DNA of 64,000 bases from Viridibacterium sp035456105 (GTDB taxonomy: Bacteria; Pseudomonadota; Gammaproteobacteria; Burkholderiales; Rhodocyclaceae): positions 186,001-250,000 of the forward strand of contig DATIDV010000017.1 in the NCBI GenBank assembly GCA_035456105.1, read 5' to 3'. The translations under genes were made by a program, and so were the position numbers. How positions within the stretch are numbered: the first letter of the stretch is position 1; every line of letters begins with the position of its first letter. The notes beneath the pieces are model-generated. The model searched no databases, was not told the origin of the DNA, and saw nothing but the letters and a program-made list of their open reading frames with translations. Below, piece after piece: positions 50,625 through 57,946 of the stretch.

Positions 50625-52087
50625 AAGATGCGCGAGAAGCGCGCGTGCTCCTGTGAGGCCCGCAGGTAGCGGTCGAACACCATGGCGATGGCGCGCACGA
50701 AGAACCAGCCGCGATCGGTCACCTGCAGCCACTCGTCGCTGCACTCGAGCAGGCCGAGTTCCTCGAACTGCTTCAGCTCCAGCAGTTCGCTGGCGAAGGT
50801 CTTGCGGAAGTCGATGAGGTGCGCAATCTCCATCGCCTCGATGGACACGCGCCCCTGGCACATCAGCGCCATGATCAGGTTGCGACGCAGGATGTCGTCT
50901 GCCGACAGTTCGATGCCCTTGATGATAGGCAGGCGCCCCTGCGCAAGGTAATCGCGGTACTCGGCAATGGTCTTGGCGTTCTGGCTATAGGTCGGGCCGA
51001 CCTTGCCGATGGCCGACACGCCAAGCCCGATCAGATCACCATCAGGCTGGTCCGTATAGCCCTGGAAGTTGCGATGCAGGCGGCCCTGCGCCTTGGCAAT
51101 GGCGAGGCTGTCATCGGGCAACGCGAAGTGATCCATGCCGATGTAGACATAGCCATCGGCCAGCAATGATTCCATCGCCTGCTGCACCATGCGCACCTTG
51201 TCATCGGCACGCGGCAGTTCCGCTTCGACGATGCGCCGTTGCGGCTTGAAGCGCGCCGGCAGATGGGCGTAGGCATACAGCGCGATGCGGTCTGGGCGCA
51301 GCTCGCGCAGCGTGGCGAGAGTGGTCTTGAATGAGGCATCGGTCTGACGCGGCAGGCCGTAGATGAGGTCGATATTGGTCGAGCGGAAGCCAAGTTCGCG
51401 CGAGGCCGCCACGAGGTCGAACACCTGCTCCGTGGACTGCACGCGGTGCACGGCCTGCTGCACATTGGCGTCGAAATCCTGCACGCCGAAGCTGACGCGG
51501 TTGAAACCGAGCCCGGCGAGGGCTTCCATGCGCGCACGATTGACGGTGCGCGGGTCGACTTCGATGGAGCGCTCGCCACCGGCATCAAGCGTGAAGGCAT
51601 TGCCCAGCAGACTCATCAGGCGCGCCAGTTCCGCGTCGTTCAGGAAAGTCGGCGAGCCCCCTCCAAGGTGCAGGTGCGCGACCCCCATTGTCGGCGCGGA
51701 AGAGGGCGCGCCGCCGGCGATGAAAACCTCGCGGTACAAATCGATCTCGCGTGCCAGATCATCAAGATAGGCGCCGCCCTTGGCGTGGTCGCGCGTGATG
51801 ATCTTGTTGCAGGCACAGTAGTGGCACAGCGACTCGCAGAACGGTATATGCACGTAGAGCGACAGCGGTGTGATGCGCGGGCCGACGCGCCGCGCGTGCA
51901 GCCAGCTCTCCAGCGTGCCGCTGTCGAAGGCTTCGATGAAGCGGTCGGCAGTCGGGTACGAGGTATAGCGTGGCCCGGAAATATCAAAGCGCTGCAACAA
52001 CTCCACTGGCAGTTGCGACCGGGTGGCCGCTGGCGGTGTTTCGGCTGGCAGGCTGCGCGTGGCTTGCATGCTGCGTATTTCTTTCAT
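50621..52087 (-). CDS. hemN: Oxygen-independent coproporphyrinogen III oxidase
   Basis: The 488-residue radical SAM enzyme has Cys84-x3-Cys88-x2-Cys91 (YVHIPFCESLCHYCACNK), the LHLGGGSPTFLNDAEL glycine motif, and downstream HemN segments GLGVSAIGKVGPTYSQNAKT and RRNLIMALMCQG. It decarboxylates coproporphyrinogen III to protoporphyrinogen IX without oxygen, supplying heme for the cbb3 and NO reductase enzymes beside it. I start at ATG 52085-52087 with GGGGAA upstream. An FNR-type box lies 70 bp further upstream. Confidence 0.96.
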   Translation of the reverse strand: MKEIRSMQATRSLPAETPPAATRSQLPVELLQRFDISGPRYTSYPTADRFIEAFDSGTLESWLHARRVGPRITPLSLYVHIPFCESLCHYCACNKIITRDHAKGGAYLDDLAREIDLYREVFIAGGAPSSAPTMGVAHLHLGGGSPTFLNDAELARLMSLLGNAFTLDAGGERSIEVDPRTVNRARMEALAGLGFNRVSFGVQDFDANVQQAVHRVQSTEQVFDLVAASRELGFRSTNIDLIYGLPRQTDASFKTTLATLRELRPDRIALYAYAHLPARFKPQRRIVEAELPRADDKVRMVQQAMESLLADGYVYIGMDHFALPDDSLAIAKAQGRLHRNFQGYTDQPDGDLIGLGVSAIGKVGPTYSQNAKTIAEYRDYLAQGRLPIIKGIELSADDILRRNLIMALMCQGRVSIEAMEIAHLIDFRKTFASELLELKQFEELGLLECSDEWLQVTDRGWFFVRAIAMVFDRYLRASQEHARFSRIL

Positions 52088-52156
52088 GATGAGTTCCCCT
52101 TCGACGCGTGCTGCTTCGACTTTTCCTGACAGTGGCGCAAAGCCGCACGGCGGGAA

Positions 52157-52170
52157 TTGATCTACGTCAA
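52157..52170 (-). promoter_or_regulatory. FNR/Dnr-type box upstream of hemN
   Basis: The plus strand reads TTGATCTACGTCAA, one substitution from the TTGAT-N4-ATCAA dyad. It is centred about 77 bp upstream of the hemN start on the minus strand. Confidence 0.75.
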
Positions 52171-52230
52171 TGAACATCGCGCCGGGTCTGCAAACCGCCT
52201 CCTGCGGCATGCCCGATGCATGTTTTTTGC

Positions 52231-52473
52231 CTAACGGCGGGCGGCACCCGGGCAGGTCGTGCAGTTCAGGAACATCATCAGGACGTTGCCGGCAAAGCAG
52301 ATGGCCCAGAACAGGAAGAAGCCCAGCGAGTACACGCTGATGGGGCTGATCTCCAGAGGATGGCCCAGCCACTGCACATCGGAGGGGTCGACCATCGCAA
52401 AGACCATGAGCTCCAGCACACAAGCCATCAGGAAGGCGGGCCATGCGGCACGGGCAAGTGTGGTCGGCGTCAT
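52231..52473 (-). CDS. Small membrane protein of the cbb3 cluster, unknown function
   Basis: The 80-residue product has two transmembrane helices (WPAFLMACVLELMVFAMVDP and VYSLGFFLFWAICFAGNVLM) and ends in a CxxC-like tail (LNCTTCPGAARR). AGGAG precedes its ATG at good spacing. It lies between the FixH-like gene and hemN. The tail cysteines could bind metal. I do not recognise a named family. Confidence 0.65.
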   Translation of the reverse strand: MTPTTLARAAWPAFLMACVLELMVFAMVDPSDVQWLGHPLEISPISVYSLGFFLFWAICFAGNVLMMFLNCTTCPGAARR

Positions 52474-52506
52474 CTGCGTCTCCTCTGGCGGGGCGGCTGG
52501 GGGCAG

Positions 52507-52794
52507 CTATTTCGTCGGGGCGGCCTGCACGGCAGCGCCCTTGCTGACGGCTTCAGCCGGCAGCAGGCTGTTGGCAACGCGACGATCCGGATGCAGCCGC
52601 ACATGGTCACTGACATACACCGGCGACAAGGTGTCTGCATCGCGATAGGCAATGACCATGGTGATGGTGCCCGCGATGATGACCGCCAGCGGCCCGGCGA
52701 TGACCAGCCAGCACCAGGCCTGGCGCCACCACGGCGCTTCATTGCCGGGTGGCGGGGTGCGTGCAGCCTTTTCGGCATTTACAGCTGGGTTCAT
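52507..52794 (-). CDS. FixH-like protein of the cbb3 oxidase cluster
   Basis: This 95-residue protein has a single N-terminal membrane helix (WWRQAWCWLVIAGPLAVIIA) followed by a short periplasmic part (YRDADTLSPVYVSDHVRLHP). The helix motif WxRxxxxWxVIxGPLxVxIA resembles the start of FixH/CcoH. The downstream domain is short compared with full FixH (about 150-160 residues). FixH/CcoH is needed to stabilise cbb3 subunits, and the position after ccoG fits. The gene may be a truncated or specialised form. Confidence 0.6.
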   Translation of the reverse strand: MNPAVNAEKAARTPPPGNEAPWWRQAWCWLVIAGPLAVIIAGTITMVIAYRDADTLSPVYVSDHVRLHPDRRVANSLLPAEAVSKGAAVQAAPTK

Positions 52795-52856
52795 GCTCCG
52801 TCTCCGTGATGCTGCGGCAATGCTTTCTGCTCAGCGTGGCGTCTCGATGGTGGGCT

Positions 52857-54320
52857 TCACAGCGGCACCAGGAATATCGACTTCTCGGTGATTGATGGCG
52901 CAGACAGATCCTCTGTCGGGCCCGCTGTCACATGGAACCTTATCGGATTCGAGCCCGGCTTGCCATGGTCGACCGGTGTCTGCAGGCGCACCGCCACCGA
53001 GCGACTGTCGGCTGAGGCGACGAGAATGCTGTCTTCCGATGCGATGCGCAGACCGGGCACACCACTGACCTCGATGCTGAAGCGCTGCGGGTGTTCGCTG
53101 GCATTCATGATCTGCAGGCGGTATGTGTTCTCGACAAGCCCGCTCTCGGTGACGCGCGCCAGTGCGCCGCGGTCGCGAATCACATCGACGCGGAAAGGTT
53201 TGCGCAGCACCAGCAGGCTGGTCAGCAAGGCGATGCTCAATACCCCCAGAACCACGCTGTAGAGCAGCACGCGCGGACGCATGAGGCGTTTGAACATCTG
53301 CTTGAAGTGCTCCGCCGGCGCAATGTGCGCACTCAACTCGCGCTCGGTTGAATAGCGGATCAGGCCACGCGGCGTGCCAACCTTGTCCATCACCGTGTCG
53401 CACACGTCGATGCAGGCCGCGCAGGCGATGCAGCCAACCTGCAGGCCGTCGCGGATGTCGATGCCGGTCGGGCAGACCTGCACGCACAAGGTGCAGTCGA
53501 TGCAGTCCGCGCTACCCACGCTGACGGCGCCTTCCGTCTCCTTGCGCGAACGCGCGCCGCGCGGCTCGCCCCGCTCGGCGTCGTAGGTAACGATCAGCGT
53601 GTCGTTATCAAACATGGCGCCCTGGAAGCGCGCATACGGACACATGTGCTTGCACACCTGCTCGCGCAGGAAGCCGGCATTGCCGTACGTGGCGAAGCCG
53701 TAGAACAGCACCCAGAAGACTTCCCAGCTGCCGAGCGAGAAATTCATCATCTCGGCGCCGAGCAGGCGTATCGGCGTGAAGTAGCCTACGAAGGTGTAGC
53801 CGGTCCACAGCGCGAAGCCAATCCAGACCATCTGCTTGGCAAACTTGCGTGCGAACTTGTTGGCCGTCCAGGGCCCCGCATCGAGTTTCATGCGCGCAGC
53901 ACGGTCACCCTCGGTATGGCGCTCGACCCACAGGAAGATTTCCGTATAGACCGTCTGCGGGCAGGCATAGCCGCACCACACGCGCCCGGCCACGGCGGTG
54001 AACAGGAACAGCGCCAGCGCGCAGATCACCAGCAGGCCGGTGAGGTAGATGAAGTCCTGCGGCCACAGCACCAGACCGAAGATGTAGAACTTGCGCGCGG
54101 CGAGATCGAAAACCACCGCCTGGCGGTCGTTCCAGTAAATCCAGGGCAGGCCGTAGAAAACGATCTGCGTAATCCATACGCATAACCAGCGCAGGGTGGC
54201 AAAGCGTCCCTTGACCGAGCGCGGGTAGACCTTCTGGTGCGCCTCGTAAAGCGACACCTCCTCGTCTGGTCCGGCGACAGGGACGATGGGAACTACTTTG
54301 CGCGTCGACGGAGCAGCCAT
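52857..54320 (-). CDS. ccoG: cbb3 oxidase accessory ferredoxin-like protein CcoG
   Basis: The 487-residue membrane protein has five or so helices and a ferredoxin-type region with two 4Fe-4S motifs (CIDCTLCVQVCPTGIDI and CIACAACIDVCD at about residues 265-310). A C-terminal periplasmic immunoglobulin-like domain follows. Upstream signatures are AGRVWCGYACPQTVYTEIFL and REQVCKHMCPYARFQG. CcoG (FixG/RdxA) takes part in copper reduction for cbb3 assembly. It starts 8 bp after the ccoP stop and ends about 60 bp before the FixH-like gene. Confidence 0.95.
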   Translation of the reverse strand: MAAPSTRKVVPIVPVAGPDEEVSLYEAHQKVYPRSVKGRFATLRWLCVWITQIVFYGLPWIYWNDRQAVVFDLAARKFYIFGLVLWPQDFIYLTGLLVICALALFLFTAVAGRVWCGYACPQTVYTEIFLWVERHTEGDRAARMKLDAGPWTANKFARKFAKQMVWIGFALWTGYTFVGYFTPIRLLGAEMMNFSLGSWEVFWVLFYGFATYGNAGFLREQVCKHMCPYARFQGAMFDNDTLIVTYDAERGEPRGARSRKETEGAVSVGSADCIDCTLCVQVCPTGIDIRDGLQVGCIACAACIDVCDTVMDKVGTPRGLIRYSTERELSAHIAPAEHFKQMFKRLMRPRVLLYSVVLGVLSIALLTSLLVLRKPFRVDVIRDRGALARVTESGLVENTYRLQIMNASEHPQRFSIEVSGVPGLRIASEDSILVASADSRSVAVRLQTPVDHGKPGSNPIRFHVTAGPTEDLSAPSITEKSIFLVPL

Positions 54321-54328
54321 TTACAGTC

Positions 54329-55321
54329 CTACATCTTCTTCGGAGGTGCAGCCGTCCCTGCCGGGGCAGGCGCAGCGGAGGCCGTGGTCACCGTCGGATT
54401 CGACAGCTGCCACACATAGGCCGTGAGGATATTGATCTGCGCAGCTGTCAGCTTGCTCTCATGCGCAGGCATGTTGCTGGCGTGACCCTTGTTGATCGCG
54501 GCAATGATGTTGTCCGCACCAAAGCCATGCAGCCAGATCTTGTCGGTGAGATTCGGCGCGCCGACTGCCGGGTTGCCGGCGCCTGCCGGACCGTGACAGG
54601 CCGCGCACGGTGCGAAGCTGTCACGCCCCAGGGCCGCCTTGGCCGAGTCGTGTCCGCTGTTCGACAGGGACAGCACGTAGTTGGCGAGATTGACAATGTC
54701 ATCAGCCGAGCCAACCACCGCCGCCATGGGCGGCATGGTGCCGCGCCGACCCTTGGTGATCGAGTCGTGAATCTGCTCGGGCGCTCCGCCGTAGAGCCAG
54801 TCCTTGTCCGTCAGGTTTGGAAAGCCCTTGCTGCCGCGCGCGTCCGAGCCATGGCATTGCGCGCAGTTGTTCATGAACAGGCGTTCGCCAATGCCCATGG
54901 CATCTTCACTGCCGGCGAGTTGTTCCGTCGTCTGGCTGGCGAACTTCGCGTACAGCGGTGCCACAGCCGCGTCGGCGGCCTGTTTTTCCGCTTCATAAGC
55001 CTTCACCGTCGACCAACCGGCACTGCCTGCATAGCTGCCGACACCGGGGTAAATGGCGAGATAGGCGAAGCCAAACAGGATGGTGATGACGAACAGCCAG
55101 GCCCACCAGCGTGGCAGCGGGTTGTTGAGCTCCTGCAGGTCCTCGTCCCAGATGTGGCCGGTCGTGCCGCTGTTGTCGCCGCTGGCCTTGACCTGATCCC
55201 AGGTGGTGGGCTTTGGCGACTTGCGGCTGACGATCCACAGCAGCCAGGCACAGGCCACGATACTGACGATAACGCCGACGCCGACGTAGTAGGACCAGAA
55301 TTCGCTGACGAAATCACTCAT
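54329..55321 (-). CDS. ccoP: cbb3-type cytochrome c oxidase diheme subunit CcoP
   Basis: The 330-residue protein has N-terminal membrane helices (YYVGVGVIVSIVACAWLLWI and a second around WWAWLFVITILFGFAYLAIY) and two c-type heme sites, CAQCH near residue 153 and CAACH near residue 238. The C-terminal tail is Ala/Pro-rich. CcoP passes electrons from cytochrome c to CcoO and CcoN. Its ATG lies 2 bp after the ccoQ stop, and it is followed by ccoG. Confidence 0.97.
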   Translation of the reverse strand: MSDFVSEFWSYYVGVGVIVSIVACAWLLWIVSRKSPKPTTWDQVKASGDNSGTTGHIWDEDLQELNNPLPRWWAWLFVITILFGFAYLAIYPGVGSYAGSAGWSTVKAYEAEKQAADAAVAPLYAKFASQTTEQLAGSEDAMGIGERLFMNNCAQCHGSDARGSKGFPNLTDKDWLYGGAPEQIHDSITKGRRGTMPPMAAVVGSADDIVNLANYVLSLSNSGHDSAKAALGRDSFAPCAACHGPAGAGNPAVGAPNLTDKIWLHGFGADNIIAAINKGHASNMPAHESKLTAAQINILTAYVWQLSNPTVTTASAAPAPAGTAAPPKKM

Positions 55322-55323
55322 CG

Positions 55324-55515
55324 TTATTGTCCTTCCCGCTTTTGTTTGGTGTGAGCTGTCATGTCTTCTTCGGGAAACTCATCGAGCGCAAACGGCAGCA
55401 TCGCCGCCTCATTGAAGCGCTCGGCGTTCTTGCCGCGATACGCCCACCAGACGATGCCGATAAACAACGCAAAGCAGATGAGCGTGGCGATGGAGCGGAG
55501 TACGTTGATGTCCAT
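55324..55515 (-). CDS. ccoQ: cbb3-type oxidase small subunit CcoQ
   Basis: The 63-residue protein has one membrane helix (IATLICFALFIGIVWWAYRG) followed by a polar tail (NAERFNEAAMLPFALDEFPE), the CcoQ/FixQ pattern. The ATG at 55513-55515 has AGGAGG nearby. It stabilises the assembled oxidase. It sits in the standard place between ccoO and ccoP. A much longer in-frame reading upstream overlaps ccoO and is rejected. Confidence 0.9.
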   Translation of the reverse strand: MDINVLRSIATLICFALFIGIVWWAYRGKNAERFNEAAMLPFALDEFPEEDMTAHTKQKREGQ

Positions 55516-55529
55516 GAAGCAAGCCTCCT

Positions 55530-56135
55530 CTACTTCACTGCGGTGCCAAGCACCTGCAGGTAGGCAACCACGGCATCCATCTCGCTGTGCCCGTCGATGG
55601 CTTGTGCCACGCCGGCCAGATCGGCATCCGAGTACGGCACGCCAAGGCGGCGCATGGCACGCATGCTGGCTGCAGCGTCGGACGACTTGAGCTGGTTCTC
55701 GTTCAACCATGAGTACGCTGGCATATTCGACTCGGGCACCAGGTCGCGCGGATTGTTGAGGTGGATGCGATGCCACTCGTCGGTGTAACGGCCACCGACG
55801 CGCTGCAGGTCCGGCCCGGTGCGTTTGCTGCCCCACTGGAAGGGGTGGTCATAGACGAACTCGCCCGCCGTCGAGTAGTGGCCGTAGCGCAGGGTCTCGG
55901 CCTGCAGCGGGCGGATCATCTGCGAGTGGCAGTTGTAGCAGCCCTCGCGCACGTAGATGTCACGCCCGGCCAGTTGCAGCGCGGTATAGGGCTTGAGGCC
56001 GGCTGCGGGTGCTGTCGTCGAGCGCTGGAAGAACAGCGGCACGATTTCGACGAGCCCGCCGACTGCGATCACCACCAGGATGAGCGCAATCATCAGCCAG
56101 TTATTGGTTTCGATTTTCTCGTGTGTGAAAGCCAT
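55530..56135 (-). CDS. ccoO: cbb3-type oxidase monoheme subunit CcoO
   Basis: This 201-residue protein has a membrane anchor (WLMIALILVVIAVGGLVEIV) and one c-type heme motif, Cys66-x2-Cys69-His70 in REGCYNCHSQMIRP. The conserved segment FQWGSKRTGPDLQRVGGRYT then DEWHRIHLNNPRDLVPESNMP follows. The gene starts 8 bp after ccoN. CcoO receives electrons from CcoP and hands them to the CcoN catalytic core. Length is at the short end but complete. Confidence 0.96.
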   Translation of the reverse strand: MAFTHEKIETNNWLMIALILVVIAVGGLVEIVPLFFQRSTTAPAAGLKPYTALQLAGRDIYVREGCYNCHSQMIRPLQAETLRYGHYSTAGEFVYDHPFQWGSKRTGPDLQRVGGRYTDEWHRIHLNNPRDLVPESNMPAYSWLNENQLKSSDAAASMRAMRRLGVPYSDADLAGVAQAIDGHSEMDAVVAYLQVLGTAVK

Positions 56136-56143
56136 GTCGGTCC

Positions 56144-57580
56144 TCAGGCGTGCGCAAGTTTGGAAACTGGAATCGGAGCTTCAACAGCCTTGCCGGCGCG
56201 TGCCGTCATGAAGGTGTTCCACGCCATGATGATCATGCCGCTGAGATACAGCAGCCCGCCGAGGAAACGCACGACATAGAACGGGAAAGTCGCTTTCACG
56301 GACTCGACGAAGGTGTAGGTCAGCGTGCCATCGGGATTCACGGCGCGCCACATCAGGCCCTGCATCACGCCGGCGATCCACATGGCCGTGATGTAGAGCA
56401 CCACGCCGACGGTGGCGATCCAGAAGTGAAGTTCGATGGCCTTGATGCTGTGCATCTTTTCGCGGCCGAACATGCGCGGAATCAGGTAATAGAGGCTGCC
56501 CATCGTCACGAAGCCGACCCAGCCGAGCGCACCGGAGTGCACGTGGCCGACGGTCCAGTCGGTGTAGTGCGACAGCGCATTGACCGTCTTGATCGACATC
56601 ATTGGGCCCTCGAAGGTCGCCATGCCGTAGAAGGACAGCGAGACGATGAGGAAGCGCAGGATCGGGTCGTCACGCAGCTTGTGCCACGCACCCGAAATCG
56701 TCAGCACGCCGTTGAGCATGCCGCCCCAGGACGGCGCCAGCAGGATCAGCGAGAACACCATGCCGACCGATTGCGTCCAGTCTGGCAGTGCCGTGTAGTG
56801 CAGGTGGTGTGGGCCCGCCCACATGTAAGTGAAGATCAGCGCCCAGAAGTGCACGATGGAGAGGCGGTAGGAATACACCGGCCGCTCGGCCTGCTTGGGA
56901 ATGAAGTAATACATCATGCCGAGGAAGCCGGCGGTGAGGAAAAAGCCCACCGCATTGTGGCCGTACCACCACTGCACCATTGCATCCTGCACGCCGGCGT
57001 AGGCGGAGTAGGAATGCCAGAACGAGGCCGGCATCGCTGCGCTATTGACGATGTGCAGCAGCGCCACAGCGAGGATGAAGGCGCCGAAGAACCAGTTGGC
57101 GACGTAGATGTGTTTGACGCGCCGGATGCCGATGGTGCCGAAAAACACGACGGCATATGCCACCCAGACCGCGGCGATCAGGATGTCGATCGGCCACTCC
57201 AGCTCGGCGTATTCCTTGCCGCTCGTGTAACCCAGCGGCAGGGTGATAGCGGCCGCAACGATCACAGCCTGCCAGCCCCAGAACACGAAGCCCGCGAGCT
57301 TGTCCATGAACAGTCGCACCTGACAGGTTCGCTGCACGACGTAGAAGGAAGTCGCCATCAGCGCACAGCCGCCGAAGGCGAAGATCACGGCATTGGTATG
57401 CAAGGGTCGCAAGCGGCCGTAGGAGAGCCACGAGATGCCCATATTGATGTCGGGCCAGGTCAGCTCGGCGGCGATGATCACGCCGACCAGCATGCCCACC
57501 ACACCCCATACGATGGAAGCGATGGTGAACTGCCTGACGACGCGGTAATTAAACTGCTCTGCGGTCACGGTATTTGTCAT
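56144..57580 (-). CDS. ccoN: cbb3-type oxidase catalytic subunit CcoN
   Basis: The 478-residue heme-copper subunit I has 12 helices. Heme and CuB ligands are visible in RPLHTNAVIFAFGGCALMAT, YGHNAVGFFLTAGFLGMMYY, YMWAGPHHLHYTALPDW and VGHVHSGALGWVGFVTMGSL. CcoN reduces oxygen to water at high affinity and pumps protons. It is the first gene of ccoNOQP, preceded by an FNR-type box at 57646-57659 and then by ccoS and ccoI on the same strand. Confidence 0.98.
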   Translation of the reverse strand: MTNTVTAEQFNYRVVRQFTIASIVWGVVGMLVGVIIAAELTWPDINMGISWLSYGRLRPLHTNAVIFAFGGCALMATSFYVVQRTCQVRLFMDKLAGFVFWGWQAVIVAAAITLPLGYTSGKEYAELEWPIDILIAAVWVAYAVVFFGTIGIRRVKHIYVANWFFGAFILAVALLHIVNSAAMPASFWHSYSAYAGVQDAMVQWWYGHNAVGFFLTAGFLGMMYYFIPKQAERPVYSYRLSIVHFWALIFTYMWAGPHHLHYTALPDWTQSVGMVFSLILLAPSWGGMLNGVLTISGAWHKLRDDPILRFLIVSLSFYGMATFEGPMMSIKTVNALSHYTDWTVGHVHSGALGWVGFVTMGSLYYLIPRMFGREKMHSIKAIELHFWIATVGVVLYITAMWIAGVMQGLMWRAVNPDGTLTYTFVESVKATFPFYVVRFLGGLLYLSGMIIMAWNTFMTARAGKAVEAPIPVSKLAHA

Positions 57581-57645
57581 GGATCAGCCTTGTGAAGCTT
57601 TTTTCTGGATTTCGCGCAGTTTGGCGGCGCGCGCGGTCTTTGGAA

Positions 57646-57659
57646 TTGATCTTCGTCAA
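57646..57659 (-). promoter_or_regulatory. FNR/Dnr-type box upstream of ccoN
   Basis: The plus strand reads TTGATCTTCGTCAA, one substitution from the dyad consensus. It lies 66-79 bp before the ccoN start codon and after the ccoS stop, so ccoNOQP has its own promoter in addition to any readthrough from ccoIS. Confidence 0.8.
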
Positions 57660-57800
57660 GCAACTCGATTGGGGCGGGAACTTTCTTGGCGCGCCGGTGT
57701 TGGGTGGCGCTTTGCGGAGCGTGGATGAGCGAAGCGCGATCCGCGGAAAGCCCTGCAGCATCCCTGTCCGGACTACGGCTCTGTCTGCGGCTCTGCCTGC

Positions 57801-57944
57801 TTATCCGTCATCGTCATCAAGAATCGCGCGGCCCGGCACTTCGAGATCTTCGAACTGGCCAGCCTTTAGGGCCCAGTAGAAAACCACGACGAATGACAGG
57901 GCCAGGATGACCGACAGGGGCACCAGCAGAAACAGGATATCCAT
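57801..57944 (-). CDS. ccoS: cbb3 oxidase maturation protein CcoS
   Basis: The 47-residue reading begins MDILFLLVPLSVILALSFVV and ends with an acidic tail (GQFEDLEVPGRAILDDDDG). One membrane helix plus the conserved WALKAGQFEDLE segment identifies CcoS/FixS. It starts 3 bp after the ccoI stop and is probably co-transcribed with it. CcoS is required to insert heme and CuB into CcoN. Confidence 0.9.
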   Translation of the reverse strand: MDILFLLVPLSVILALSFVVVFYWALKAGQFEDLEVPGRAILDDDDG

Positions 57945-57946
57945 CG

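Noticed and set aside
52088..52444. N-terminal extension of hemN
   Set aside because: The frame is open further upstream, but the codons do not look like HemN, overlap the FNR-type box, and lack a ribosome site; the ATG at 52087 is preferred.
56150..57595. Plus-strand open frame of about 481 codons opposite ccoN
   Set aside because: ccoN is certain on the other strand; the antisense translation is charged low-complexity sequence.
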